Shown: piece by piece, positions 43,675 to 52,244 of the stretch | Layout: every line of letters begins with the position of its first letter | How positions within the stretch are numbered: the stretch's first letter is position 1 | Notes under the pieces: generated by a model | Database searches by the model: none | What the model was told of the DNA's origin: nothing | Seen by the model: the letters and a program-made list of their open reading frames with translations, nothing else | Program-made: the position numbers and the translations under genes | NCBI RefSeq assembly: GCF_016907235.1 | Contig: NZ_JAFBBO010000001.1 | Span: 868,001 to 932,000 of the forward strand | Direction of reading: 5' to 3' | Origin: Oerskovia jenensis | GTDB taxonomy: Bacteria; Actinomycetota; Actinomycetes; Actinomycetales; Cellulomonadaceae | DNA: 64,000 nt

Positions 43675-45762
43675 TCAGCCCCCGAGCGCGCTCGTCTCGA
43701 CCAGCCGACGTTCGAGCTCGGGGCGCAGCGCCTGGACGGCGGTGGCCGTGAGGTGGCTGCCGTCGCGGTACAGCAGGAGCCCGCCCAGGACGGCCGGGCA
43801 CCGGTCCGCCTGCGCGCACACGACCCCCGAGACGTCGACGACCTCGACCCCCGGCACGTCACCGAGCGCCACGTCGACGAGCAACGGGTCGGTCGGCAGC
43901 GCCTCGGCGCGCGAGAACGAGCACGCGTCCCAGTCGTCGAGCGCCCCCGAGACACAGCTCGGGACGTCGGTCACGGGCGTGGGCGTGTCTCGCAGGTAGA
44001 CCACGGGCACTCCCGCGGCGGCGAACCGCCCGAGGGTGCTCGCCCAGGCGCGCTCTCGTCGGTCGGCGCCCTCCGCGCCCTCGAAGTACGCGGCGCTCGA
44101 CCCCACGATCACGACGTCGGCGCGATCGGCGATCCGGTCGATCTGCGCGTCACGCCACGTCTCGCAGTGCTGCGACTCGTCGAGCATCTCCTGCGGCAGG
44201 TCGGCCGGGGTGCAGCCGCCCTTGGTCACGATCGACAGGCGCCACCCCTGCGCGAGCGCGATGTCGCGCAGCGCCCCGCTCCACTGGAACGCCTTCGAGT
44301 CGCCGAACAGCACGACCGCACGCCCGTCGGCCGGCCCGACGACGCACTCGGCCGGCCAGTTCGTCGAGCTCAGGCTCAGCGACCCCAGGCACGGGGTCTC
44401 CGCGGGCGGGGCGTCGAGCGCGGCCTGCGTCAGCCCGGGCGTCACCGGGCCCCCCGTCCGCGCGAGCGCGGCCGGTTCGAAGATCGTGTCGAGCCTCACC
44501 TGAGCGGACGCGACCTCCTCCCCCTCCAGGTCCGCGTACACGGCCGAGCCCGCCCCGAGGCTCGCCGTCAGGGCGAGCACGACCCCCGTGAAGCCCACCG
44601 AGTAGCTGGCAGAGGGCCGCAGCGCCACGACGTGCGAGCGCCGCAACGGAGACTCGACCCCCTGCAGGACGAGCCAGGCCACGCCCCCCGCACCGATCGT
44701 CAGGACCACACGCTGGGGCCACGTGAGCGGCCCCCACGCGGCGTCGGCCAGGACGAGGACGGGCCAGTGGACGAGGTACCAGGCGAAGGACAACCGCCCG
44801 ACCGCCCGGACCGGCGCCAGCGCGAGCAGGTGGCCCACGCTCCCCCGGGCCGTCCGGACCGCAGCGGGGACCGCCAGGACCGCGACCGTCCCGAGGGTCG
44901 GCCAGGCAGCCGCCGTCCCCGGGAAGGGCGTCGACTCGTCGTAGGCCAGAGCCGACCACACCACGACGCCGAGCCCGGCCCACCCGGTCAGGGTCCACGC
45001 GACGCGCCTCAGGACGAGACGACCACGCGCCGGGACGACGTCGCCCACCGCGAGGGGAGCGACGCCGTCGGGCCTGCGGAGCAGAGCAGCCGCCAGGAGA
45101 CCGCCCAGCCCGAACTGCCACGCCCGCGTGAGCGGCGACATGTACGCCACCGCGGGGTCGCTCGACGTCAGCGCGAGCGAGACGACGAACGACGCGACCG
45201 TGCCGACCGCCAGCACGGCGACCGCCGCGGGCACCGGGCTGCGACGCGTGCGCGACGCGACCGCTCCCACGAGCGCGAGCAGCAACGGCACCACGACGTA
45301 GAACTGCTCCTCGACCGCGAGCGACCAGTAGTGCAGCACGGGGCTCGGCGCCGCTGCGGCCGCCATGTAGTCGGTCTCCTGCGCGATGAAGCGCAGGTTC
45401 GCGACCTGGAGCGCGCTCGCGACGACGTCGACCATGGTGTCGCGCGCCCGCAGCGGCGGCAGCACGAGCCAGGCCGCGAGCGCCGTCCCGGCCAGGACCA
45501 CGGACGCGGCGGGCAGGATGCGGCGAGCACGGCCCGCGAAGAACGCGGGCAGCGCGATCCGCCCCGTCGACGCGAGCTGGCGCAGCAGGATCCCCGTGAT
45601 GAGGAAGCCCGAGATCGCGAAGAAGACGTCGACTCCCACGTACCCGCCGAGCACGCCCGGCACCTGCGCGTGGAAGAGCAGGACGAGCACGACGGCGAGC
45701 GCGCGCAGGCCCTCGACGTCCCCCCGGAAGCCGGGCCGCTCCCGCCCGGTCCGCGCGCTCAC
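43675..45762 (-). CDS. Acyltransferase 3 family protein with C-terminal SGNH domain
   Basis: A 695-residue OafA/OatA-type membrane acyltransferase. Residues about 15-420 contain ten or more helices; GDVEGLRALAVVLVLLFHAQVPG holds the catalytic-type His, followed by GGYVGVDVFFAISGFLIT and HYWSLAVEEQFYVVVPLLLAL. The extracellular SGNH domain shows VVLFGDSKAFQW (Ser block I) and DGSHLTATAV (Asp-His block V). It should transfer acetyl or similar groups from cytosolic acyl-CoA to an exported glycan. The GTG start overlaps the preceding 66-residue gene (GTGA). Likely modifies the polymer made by the adjacent GT2 protein. Confidence 0.92.
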   Translation of the reverse strand: MSARTGRERPGFRGDVEGLRALAVVLVLLFHAQVPGVLGGYVGVDVFFAISGFLITGILLRQLASTGRIALPAFFAGRARRILPAASVVLAGTALAAWLVLPPLRARDTMVDVVASALQVANLRFIAQETDYMAAAAAPSPVLHYWSLAVEEQFYVVVPLLLALVGAVASRTRRSPVPAAVAVLAVGTVASFVVSLALTSSDPAVAYMSPLTRAWQFGLGGLLAAALLRRPDGVAPLAVGDVVPARGRLVLRRVAWTLTGWAGLGVVVWSALAYDESTPFPGTAAAWPTLGTVAVLAVPAAVRTARGSVGHLLALAPVRAVGRLSFAWYLVHWPVLVLADAAWGPLTWPQRVVLTIGAGGVAWLVLQGVESPLRRSHVVALRPSASYSVGFTGVVLALTASLGAGSAVYADLEGEEVASAQVRLDTIFEPAALARTGGPVTPGLTQAALDAPPAETPCLGSLSLSSTNWPAECVVGPADGRAVVLFGDSKAFQWSGALRDIALAQGWRLSIVTKGGCTPADLPQEMLDESQHCETWRDAQIDRIADRADVVIVGSSAAYFEGAEGADRRERAWASTLGRFAAAGVPVVYLRDTPTPVTDVPSCVSGALDDWDACSFSRAEALPTDPLLVDVALGDVPGVEVVDVSGVVCAQADRCPAVLGGLLLYRDGSHLTATAVQALRPELERRLVETSALGG
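45054..45072 (-). repeat. Interspersed motif copy 5 (inside the acyltransferase gene)
   Basis: CCCGACGGCGTCGCTCCCC encodes PDGVAP in a cytosolic or extracellular loop between membrane helices. Confidence 0.55.
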
Positions 45763-45959
45763 AGCGCCGCGATCATGGGGTCGAAGACACCGGCCGCGAC
45801 GAGCCCGGCGAACGCCAGGGCCGCCGTGAGGGCCACGACCGCGGGCCACCGCAGGGAGCTGTGCGCCCGGGGCGACCCGGTCGTCGCCGCGGGGACGACC
45901 GCGCGGTCGCTCTCGGGGGACGCGTCGTCCTGCCCGGCGCGACCGCTCGGCGCCGTCAT
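45759..45959 (-). CDS. Small single-span membrane protein (66 residues)
   Basis: A 66-residue protein: a polar N-terminus (MTAPSGRAGQDDASPESD), then one membrane segment, LRWPAVVALTAALAFAGLVAAGVFD, ending MIAAL. No family recognised. Its start overlaps the GT2 stop (ATGA) and its stop overlaps the acyltransferase start (GTGA), so it is translated as part of the same chain and is very likely genuine. A role as a small partner of the polysaccharide synthase, or as a link between synthase and acyltransferase, is inferred only from position. Confidence 0.7.
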   Translation of the reverse strand: MTAPSGRAGQDDASPESDRAVVPAATTGSPRAHSSLRWPAVVALTAALAFAGLVAAGVFDPMIAAL

Positions 45960-47722
45960 GCCTGCACCTGCGTCGCGACGGCCGAGGCAGGGGCGGAGTC
46001 CTGCGCACCCGCGAGGGTCGTCCTCACGAGCTCCACGGGGGCGGCCGAGGCCCGACGCGCCCCCAGCACCTGGAGTCCGGCGACGACGAGCGGCACCGAG
46101 ACGTAGGCGTAGAAGGCCGCGAGCACGATCATGGCCCAGTAGCTGTCGACGCCGTGCGCGGCGACCCCCCGGGCGATCCCCACGGTCCACGTGAGGGTCC
46201 CGACGAGGAGCGTCGCCACCATGACGCGCGAGATGGTCCGCGCGAGGGCGCTCGACGACCCCTTGCCACCTGTCGGGACCCAGCCCGCGTGATGTCCGGT
46301 CACGGCGTGCCCCAGCACCACGAGGTGGCTGAAGCTCTGGGCGAGCTGGACCCGCAGGACCTCGGGCCGCCACCGGGTCCGGTGGACCACCGGGTACAGG
46401 ACGAGGAGCACCCACAGGCTCGGGAGGAAGACCAGGAAGCTGGTCGGGCTGACCTGCTCGGGGTACCAGAAGCACATGACGACCGAGGGCACGTACAGGT
46501 TGAGCGCGAACAACGCCGTCTCGGAGTAGTAGACGAAGCCTGCCCACACCGCGAGACGTTGGCGTCGGTCGAGACCCGCCCTGGCCTTCGCCCCGTCCGC
46601 GACGAGGGCCACCGAACCGTTGGCCCAGCGGTACTGCTGGGTCAGGAACGGACCGAGCTCGTCAGGGCACAGCCCGCGCGCCAGACGGACCGGGACGAAG
46701 CGGGTCACGAAGCCCGTGCGCAGCAGCCCGATCCCGGTGTACATGTCCTCGCTGTGGTCGATCTCGGGGAACCCGCCGATCGTGTCGAGCGCCGAGCGCC
46801 GGTACAGGGCGTTGGTGCCGCAGCAGACCGTGGCCCCGTAGCGGTCGCGCGACGGCTGGACCCAGCGGTAGAAGATCTCCTGGGTCGCGCCCGCCGTCCG
46901 CTGGAGCCACCCCATGCGCTCGTCGGTGTCGAAGTCCTGCGGGCTCTGGACGATGCCGACGGCCGGGTCGTCCAGGTACGGGACCAGGTGGTGCAGGAAG
47001 TCGGGTCGCGGGCAGAAGTCGGCGTCGAAGATCGCGATCACGTCACCCTCGGTCACCGCGTAGGCCGACCGCAGATTCCCGGCCTTCTTGAGGTGCCCAC
47101 GGTCGGGCCGGACCCGGTAGCGGAAGCCGTGGCGCTCGGCCAGGGCTGCGACCCGGGGGTCGGCGCCGTCGTCGAGCACCCACACCTCGACCACGCCGGG
47201 CCACTCGAGCCGCGCGACGTGACCGAAGGTGTTGTCGAGGACGTCGCCGGCCTCGCCGCACACGGGCAGGTAGACGTCGATGCTCGGAGGGGTCCCGGGC
47301 GCCCAGGCGGCGATCTTCCGCTCGTGCGAGTCACGCGTGACGCGTCCTCTGGCGGTCCCCGTCAGGAGCCACAGCGTGATGCTCACGAGCGTCAGCCCGA
47401 CCGTGAGGTAGAGCCACCACAGCCACGGCGAGCGCGCTGCGAAGACGCACACCGCGACGAGGATCGGGAGCGTCGCGACGACCCCCACGGGCTGGACCCA
47501 GCGCTGGACGCGCGCGAGGTCCTGGTAGACGTCCTCGTCGGCGGGCGGCGAGGGCAGCAGGTGGTGGGCCCCGGTCGGCGGGCGCGTCGGCGGGGCGGGG
47601 AGCCGGTCGGGTTCCGGGGAGGGGGTCGCGTCCCCGTGGACCGGGCGACCCGACCGGTCATGGGGAGCCGGTGGACGACCGGCCTGGTGAGGGCTGGGTC
47701 TCGTGCCGTGCAGCAGTGTCAC
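45956..47722 (-). CDS. Processive family 2 glycosyltransferase, cellulose-synthase-like
   Basis: A 588-residue inner-membrane GT2. A Pro/His/Arg-rich cytosolic tail (1-65), two N-terminal helices (about 80-122), then the catalytic domain with DDGAD (184-188), DAD (233-235), SED (324-326) and QQYRW (362-366), the D, DxD, (T/S)ED, QxxRW set of processive synthases. Four or five helices follow. It polymerises a beta-linked glycan and extrudes it; cellulose is possible but PilZ and BcsB partners are not seen. GTG at 47722 is chosen for GGAG seven bases upstream. First gene of a three-gene coupled operon. Confidence 0.9.
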   Translation of the reverse strand: MTLLHGTRPSPHQAGRPPAPHDRSGRPVHGDATPSPEPDRLPAPPTRPPTGAHHLLPSPPADEDVYQDLARVQRWVQPVGVVATLPILVAVCVFAARSPWLWWLYLTVGLTLVSITLWLLTGTARGRVTRDSHERKIAAWAPGTPPSIDVYLPVCGEAGDVLDNTFGHVARLEWPGVVEVWVLDDGADPRVAALAERHGFRYRVRPDRGHLKKAGNLRSAYAVTEGDVIAIFDADFCPRPDFLHHLVPYLDDPAVGIVQSPQDFDTDERMGWLQRTAGATQEIFYRWVQPSRDRYGATVCCGTNALYRRSALDTIGGFPEIDHSEDMYTGIGLLRTGFVTRFVPVRLARGLCPDELGPFLTQQYRWANGSVALVADGAKARAGLDRRQRLAVWAGFVYYSETALFALNLYVPSVVMCFWYPEQVSPTSFLVFLPSLWVLLVLYPVVHRTRWRPEVLRVQLAQSFSHLVVLGHAVTGHHAGWVPTGGKGSSSALARTISRVMVATLLVGTLTWTVGIARGVAAHGVDSYWAMIVLAAFYAYVSVPLVVAGLQVLGARRASAAPVELVRTTLAGAQDSAPASAVATQVQA

Positions 47723-48257
47723 AGGTGTTCTCCGCTTCGATACCAAGTGACGCCCGAGGGCGTGGATGGCTCGCCGCGGCGACGCTGACTCGGCGGCAAT
47801 CGGCTGGGCCGATATGGGAGGAACGCTAACGATTTACGCATGGCCGCGCCTGACAAAACGACCAAAACCACCCGACCGTCTCATCCCATAAGACAGATTG
47901 ATACGGTTTGTCAGATTGCTGCAGCGCACAGCATCCGTTGCAGGCGCGATCAGAGCCGCCTGGTCGGGTTTGAGAGACGCTCGGTCCGCGACACTGCGGA
48001 CCCGCGCCGCGGGTCGTCCACCGGGAGGTGACGAGGCGCCCGGTCCTGCGCCGAGGCGGGGGCGAGGACCGTCTTCTCGTCACGCTGTCGAGGGCCGCCG
48101 GGACGGGCGTCTGGGCCGGCGTCGCACCGCTCGCGACCGGCACCGACCCCGTCGAGGTGCGAGGCGGCGACGGCTACGGGTTCGAGACGACCGTCGACAC
48201 CGCGATCCAGGTGGTCCGAGCCGCCCAGGACGGACGGGGCTCCGCGGCCGCCCCCAC
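47723..48257. other. Upstream region of the polysaccharide operon
   Basis: About 535 bp without a convincing gene. Bases 47825-47935 are unusually A/T-rich for this window and hold TGACAAA (from about 47849) and its inverted copy TTTGTCA, a sign of a regulated promoter. From 47950 to 48257 the sequence is G/C-rich; a plus-strand frame from the GTG at 48028 would have to run through the tRNA terminator and tRNA-Pro and is not accepted. Confidence 0.5.
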
Positions 48258-48296
48258 GACGAAGGCCCGGAACCGTCGAGGTTCCGGGCCTTCGTC
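48258..48296 (-). terminator. Terminator of tRNA-Pro
   Basis: 17-base perfect arms (GACGAAGGCCCGGAACC and complement) with a five-base loop, six bases after the tRNA 3' end on the minus strand. Confidence 0.85.
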
Positions 48297-48300
48297 ACAT

Positions 48301-48375
<75 letters not shown>

Positions 48376-48564
48376 AACGTGCCGTCGTGCGACGACGGCC
48401 TCCGGTGCGTCACGTCGGGCAGACCCGCCGCGCAGCACCGGCAACGGCCAAGTGTACGGGGTCCCGAGGAGGGGCGAGCGCCACCCCTGCCCGGCAGGTC
48501 ACCGCACTGACCAGCGAGAGCACGCTCACGAGCACCGAGTCCCGCGACCGGCCCGACCTTTGCT

Positions 48565-48570
48565 AAGGTA
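48565..48570 (+). promoter_or_regulatory. -10 box of tRNA-Gly
   Basis: TAAGGT, about 40 bases before the mature tRNA 5' end, in a TTGC-TAAGGT context. Confidence 0.5.
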
Positions 48571-48609
48571 GCGCCGCAGACCTCGCCACCACGGCGGGCG
48601 TTCTTCTGC

Positions 48610-48683
48610 GCGGATGTAGCTCAATGGTAGAGCCTCAGTCTTCCAAACTGATCACGCGGGTTCGATTCCCGTCATCCGCTCCA
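48610..48683 (+). tRNA. tRNA-Gly (anticodon TCC), CCA encoded
   Basis: Acceptor GCGGATG/CATCCGC, D-arm GCTC/GAGC, anticodon stem TCAGT/ACTGA with loop CTTCCAA (anticodon TCC), T-arm GCGGG-TTCGATT-CCCGT, discriminator T, followed by genomic CCA at 48681-48683. Confidence 0.96.
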
Positions 48684-48690
48684 GCACGAC

Positions 48691-48726
48691 ACGACGGCGG
48701 CCCGAGGATCCTCGGGCCGCCGTCGT
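48691..48726 (+). terminator. Terminator of tRNA-Gly
   Basis: A 36-base near-palindrome centred on GATC, with a G/C-rich stem of about 16 bp, followed by CGTTCCCCC. It begins eight bases after the CCA. Confidence 0.8.
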
Positions 48727-48790
48727 CGTTCCCCCTCCCCCGCGGGCCCGCGCGGCACACCCTCTCCCCGGTCGAACCGATGAGACAGCA

Positions 48791-48819
48791 TTGCAGCGCG
48801 GTGCGGGGGCCGATAGCCT
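48791..48819 (+). promoter_or_regulatory. Promoter of the Cys-leader/cysK/cysE operon
   Basis: TTGCAG (48791-48796), 17 bases, TAGCCT (48814-48819). Transcription would start near 48826, giving a leader of about 87 nt before the small Cys-rich reading frame. Confidence 0.65.
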
Positions 48820-48912
48820 CGGGCCAGACACCAGGACTTCGCAGGGCACCGCGCCGACAAGGCCGCGGACGGCGACTGCGAGCGATGGCAGCACAGGGCG
48901 AGGAGGGCGATC

Positions 48913-48999
48913 ATGACCACGTGTCACGCCACCTCCTCCCGCGCGGTGAGCACCCCCGCGCACTCCCGGTCCTGTTGTCCGTGTCGCACCTGTCGCTAG
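48913..48999 (+). CDS. Cysteine-rich leader peptide upstream of cysK
   Basis: A 28-residue reading frame MTTCHATSSRAVSTPAHSRS followed by CCPCRTCR and a TAG stop. Five of the 28 codons are Cys, four of them within the last seven codons. GGAGGG lies six bases before the ATG. This is the design of a leader peptide that senses charged tRNA-Cys: ribosomes slow at the Cys cluster when cysteine is short and so change the fold of the RNA before cysK. Cys-rich small reading frames with this role are known upstream of sulfur genes in mycobacteria. The frame ends 160 nt before cysK. Confidence 0.75.
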   Translation: MTTCHATSSRAVSTPAHSRSCCPCRTCR

Positions 49000-49042
49000 A
49001 GCGCCCCCTCCCCCCGCAGGCGGCGCTCCACCCGACGACAGG
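48989..49042 (+). promoter_or_regulatory. RNA structure coupled to the Cys leader peptide
   Basis: An inner stem GAGCGCC/GGCGCTC (48999-49005 with 49022-49028) is enclosed by an outer stem CCTGTCG/CGACAGG (48989-48995 with 49036-49042). The outer stem's 5' strand overlaps the codons just after the Cys cluster, so a ribosome stalled there would prevent it. No U-tract terminator is visible; control could act on Rho access or translation. Confidence 0.5.
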
Positions 49043-49158
49043 CCCTCCGTGGCGCGTCCCCTGCCCTGGTGCAGCCCCGCCGCCCCCCGCACAGCTCCCG
49101 CTGATCCCCCCTCGGCCCCGGTCCTCCGCCGCAGGCCACCAACGATGAAGAGGAAGTC

Positions 49159-50094
49159 ATGGCACGCATCTACGACGACGTCACCAAGCTCGTCGGCAAC
49201 ACGCCCCTCGTCCGCCTGAACAAGCTCACCGAGGGCCTCGGCGCCACGGTCGTGGGCAAGCTCGAGTTCTACAACCCGGCCAGCTCGGTCAAGGACCGCA
49301 TCGGCGTGGCCATCATCGACGCCGCAGAGGCGTCGGGCGACCTCAAGCCGGGCGGCACCATCGTCGAGGCGACCTCCGGCAACACGGGCATCGCCCTGGC
49401 CATGGTCGGCGCGGCCCGCGGCTACGACGTCGTCCTGACGATGCCCGAGACCATGTCGAAGGAGCGTCGCGCCCTGCTGCGCGCGTTCGGGGCCGAGCTC
49501 ATCCTCACGCCGGGCTCCGAAGGCATGAAGGGCGCCGTCAACAAGGCCGACGAGATCGTGGCCGAGCGCGAGGGCGCCATCCTCGCCCGCCAGTTCGCCA
49601 ACGAGGCCAACCCCGCGATCCACCGCGCCACGACGGCCGAGGAGATCTGGGCCGACACGGACGGCGAGGTCGACATCCTCGTCGCCGGCATCGGCACGGG
49701 CGGCACCATCACGGGCGTCGGTCAGGTCCTCAAGGAGCGCAAGCCCGGCGTGCAGATCGTCGCGGTCGAGCCCGAGGAGTCCGCGATCCTCAACGGCGGC
49801 GCCCCCGGCCCGCACAAGATCCAGGGCATCGGCGCCAACTTCGTGCCGGAGATCCTCGACACGACCGTGTACGACGAGGTCATCGACGTCAACGCCGAGA
49901 CCGCGGTCGAGTACGCGCGTCGCGCCGCCAAGGAGGAGGGCCTGCTCGTGGGCATCTCGTCCGGTGCCGCGATCGCCGCAGCGCTGCGCCTCGCGGAGCG
50001 CCCCGAGAACGCGGGCAAGCTGATCGTCGTGATCATCCCGTCGTTCGGCGAGCGCTACCTGACCTCCGTGCTGTACGCCGACCTGCTGGACTGA
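49159..50094 (+). CDS. cysK: Cysteine synthase A (O-acetylserine sulfhydrylase)
   Basis: A 311-residue PLP enzyme making cysteine from O-acetylserine and sulfide. PLP Lys45 is in [12 protein letters not shown]; the substrate loop is TSGNTG (72-77); the phosphate-binding loop is [28 protein letters not shown] and the C-terminal [12 protein letters not shown] are typical of CysK rather than CBS or CysM. GAGGAAG precedes the ATG. The stop shares one base with the cysE start (TGATG), so the two enzymes of the pathway are co-translated. The upstream Cys-rich leader peptide suggests feedback by cysteine supply. Confidence 0.97.
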   Translation: MARIYDDVTKLVGNTPLVRLNKLTEGLGATVVGKLEFYNPASSVKDRIGVAIIDAAEASGDLKPGGTIVEATSGNTGIALAMVGAARGYDVVLTMPETMSKERRALLRAFGAELILTPGSEGMKGAVNKADEIVAEREGAILARQFANEANPAIHRATTAEEIWADTDGEVDILVAGIGTGGTITGVGQVLKERKPGVQIVAVEPEESAILNGGAPGPHKIQGIGANFVPEILDTTVYDEVIDVNAETAVEYARRAAKEEGLLVGISSGAAIAAALRLAERPENAGKLIVVIIPSFGERYLTSVLYADLLD

Positions 50095-50702
50095 TGAGGC
50101 CCCCCAGTCCCCTGCGACGCTTCCTGAGGGTTCTCAGGGAGGACCTCGAGGCCGCCCGCCACCGCGATCCCGCGGCGCGCAACGGCCTCGAGGTCGCGCT
50201 CGTCTACCCCGGTCTGCACGCGGTGTGGACCTACCGGCTCACGCACCGCATGTGGCGCGAGCCGGCCCTGCGCCTGCCCGCGCGCGTCATCGCCCAGATC
50301 GCACGGGCGGCCACGGGCGTGGAGATCCACCCGGGCGCCAAGATCGGACGGCGGCTGTTCATCGACCACGGCATGGGCGTGGTCATCGGGGAGACCGCCG
50401 TCGTGGGCGACGACGTGCTGCTCTTCCACGGGTCCACCCTGGGCGGGCGGTCGATGAAGCGCGGCAAGCGTCACCCGACGTTGGGCGACCGGGTCGTCGT
50501 GGGGGCCGGGGCCAAGATCCTCGGACCGGTCTGGGTCGGGGACGACGTCCAGGTCGGGGCCAACGCCGTGGTCGTCAAGGACGTGCCGGCCGGCGCCGTC
50601 GCCGTGGGGGTCCCCGCGCGCAACCGCATCCCCCACCCGGCCGTGCCGCCGGCCGCCGAGCCCGTCGAGGACCCGTCGCTGCTCATCGAGTACGTGATCT
50701 GA
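50094..50702 (+). CDS. cysE: Serine O-acetyltransferase
   Basis: A 202-residue short-form CysE that acetylates serine with acetyl-CoA, the step before CysK. Hexapeptide-repeat beta helix: [39 protein letters not shown], with the catalytic His in DHGMG and acetyl-CoA contacts in [18 protein letters not shown]. The C-terminal tail ends LLIEYVI; a terminal Ile is what CysK uses to bind CysE in the cysteine synthase complex. It is preceded by cysK with a one-base overlap and followed by a strong terminator. Confidence 0.96.
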   Translation: MRPPSPLRRFLRVLREDLEAARHRDPAARNGLEVALVYPGLHAVWTYRLTHRMWREPALRLPARVIAQIARAATGVEIHPGAKIGRRLFIDHGMGVVIGETAVVGDDVLLFHGSTLGGRSMKRGKRHPTLGDRVVVGAGAKILGPVWVGDDVQVGANAVVVKDVPAGAVAVGVPARNRIPHPAVPPAAEPVEDPSLLIEYVI

Positions 50703-50757
50703 GGGTCGCTCCACGAGAGGGGCGACGCCGTGCGCGTCGCCCCTCTCGTCGACCCTC
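50701..50757 (+). terminator. Two-level hairpin terminator after cysE
   Basis: An outer stem GAGGGTCG/CGACCCTC and a 15-bp inner stem ACGAGAGGGGCGACG/CGTCGCCCCTCTCGT; the stop codon of cysE lies at its base. TT follows. Confidence 0.85.
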
Positions 50758-50763
50758 ATTGTT

Positions 50764-50785
50764 CTAGTTGCACAGTAACAACTAG
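50764..50785. promoter_or_regulatory. Candidate GntR operator
   Basis: CTAGTTG, eight bases, CAACTAG: perfect seven-base arms immediately before the -10 box of the GntR gene, in the A/T-richest stretch of the spacer. Suggests autoregulation. Confidence 0.6.
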
Positions 50786-50791
50786 TAGTAT
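50786..50791 (+). promoter_or_regulatory. -10 box of the GntR gene (leaderless)
   Basis: TAGTAT lies six bases before the ATG at 50798. Confidence 0.65.
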
Positions 50792-50797
50792 GGCGCC

Positions 50798-51151
50798 ATG
50801 ATCTTCCGCATCGACCCCACCGCCGGCGAGCCGCTCTTCGCGCAGCTCGCGGCCCAGGTGCGGCTCGCGGTCGCTGCGGGCACCGTGCGCCCGGGCGAGC
50901 GGCTCCCCGCGGCCCGCGACCTCGCGGCCTCGCTCGACCTCAACGTCCACACCGTGCTCCGCGCCTACCAGGACCTGCGCGACGAGGGCCTCGTCGACCT
51001 GCGCCGCGGTCGTGGCGCCGTCGTCACGGCCCAGGCCGCGCACGACTACACGAACCTGCGAGCGGCGATCGACGCCGTCGTGCGGGAGAGCCACGCCCTC
51101 TCCCTGCCCCCCGAGACCACCCTCGCCCTGCTCAAGGAGGCACTGCGATGA
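50798..51151 (+). CDS. GntR family regulator, YtrA type
   Basis: A 117-residue short GntR regulator. The winged helix-turn-helix is PLFAQLAAQVRLAVAAGTVRPGERLPAARDLAASLDLNVHTVLRAYQDLRDEGLVDLRRGRG; only about 45 residues follow, as in the YtrA subfamily, which lacks a large ligand domain. It overlaps the DUF1648 membrane gene by ATGA, the usual YtrA arrangement with membrane or ABC genes it controls. The leaderless promoter carries an inverted repeat that is a likely binding site. Confidence 0.9.
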   Translation: MIFRIDPTAGEPLFAQLAAQVRLAVAAGTVRPGERLPAARDLAASLDLNVHTVLRAYQDLRDEGLVDLRRGRGAVVTAQAAHDYTNLRAAIDAVVRESHALSLPPETTLALLKEALR

Positions 51152-52149
51152 CCACCACCCCGACCGGCACCCGCCGCCGGACCCCCGCACCGCACCGGCT
51201 GTCCACCACGCTCCTGGGGCTCGTGCTGCCCCTCGCGGTCCTGGCCGCGAGCGCCGCGGTCGCGTTCTCGTGGCGCGACGACCTGCCCGACCCGGTCGCG
51301 ACGCACTGGGACGCCGCCGGGAACGTCGACGGGTTCGGGTCGCTCGCGGCGAGCGCCGCGGTCCCGCTCACGATCGGCGCGGTCCTCGCGGTGGGCTTCT
51401 GGCTCGTCGGCTGGTTCTTCGGCCAGTCCGCGTCGAACCGCAGGATGGCCGTGGGGGTGAGCGCGGGGACAGCGACGTTCCTGGGCGCGACGCTGCTCGG
51501 CACGCTCTGGGTGCAGCGCGGGCTCGACGACGCCGCACAGGCCGCCGACGTGGGCGCGGCCATCGCGGTGGCCCTCGGCGCGGGCCTCCTGGTGGGTGTC
51601 CTGGCCGGGCTCGTCGCACCGCGCGACGCCCGCCTGCCCGCCGTGGGACCGGTCTCTCCGGCCGACCCCCGCGCCCCGCTGGGCGAGGGCGAGCGTGCCG
51701 CCTGGATCCGCACGTCCCGCGGCGGGCCGGGCATGGCCGTCGCCGGAGCCGCCGTGGTCGGCACGCTCGTCCTCGTCGTGGTCACGGGCCTGTGGTGGAT
51801 GATCCTGCTCCCCGTGGTCCTAGGGCTGGTCATGGCCTCGATGATGTCGTGGACCGTGACGGTCGACGACTCGGGGCTCGAGGTCCGCTCGGCGCTCGGG
51901 CTGCCGCGGACCTTCGTGCCGCTCGACGAGGTCGAGGGCGCGCGCGAGGTCATGGTCGACCCGTTCCGCGAGTTCGGCGGCTGGGGCTGGCGCGCGGGAC
52001 GCGGGGGCCGCGTGGGCATCGTGGTCCGCAAGGGGCCGGGCCTGGAGGTCCGGCGCACGGGCGGACGCGTGCTCGTCGTGACGGTCGACGACGCCGCGGC
52101 CGGGGCGGCGCTCCTCACCTCGCTCGCGGACCGGGCACGGCACGCCTGA
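51148..52149 (+). CDS. DUF1648-domain membrane protein
   Basis: A 333-residue membrane protein with about six helices. LPDPVATHWDAAGNVDGFGS in the first extracytoplasmic loop is the DUF1648 signature, as in Bacillus SdpI-like immunity or signalling proteins. The C-terminal half has a soluble PH-like region (WTVTVDDSGLEVRSALGLPRTFVPLDEVEGA). It is co-translated with a YtrA-type regulator, so its expression probably responds to membrane or cell-envelope stress (inference). Confidence 0.85.
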   Translation: MTTTPTGTRRRTPAPHRLSTTLLGLVLPLAVLAASAAVAFSWRDDLPDPVATHWDAAGNVDGFGSLAASAAVPLTIGAVLAVGFWLVGWFFGQSASNRRMAVGVSAGTATFLGATLLGTLWVQRGLDDAAQAADVGAAIAVALGAGLLVGVLAGLVAPRDARLPAVGPVSPADPRAPLGEGERAAWIRTSRGGPGMAVAGAAVVGTLVLVVVTGLWWMILLPVVLGLVMASMMSWTVTVDDSGLEVRSALGLPRTFVPLDEVEGAREVMVDPFREFGGWGWRAGRGGRVGIVVRKGPGLEVRRTGGRVLVVTVDDAAAGAALLTSLADRARHA

Positions 52150-52244
52150 CCACCGCGGCCCGCCGCGCACCGCGCGGGAAGCACCCGGCGGCGGCCCGGC
52201 GCCGTCGGGATCGGCACTCTCGATCGGCATCTCGATCGGCACGG

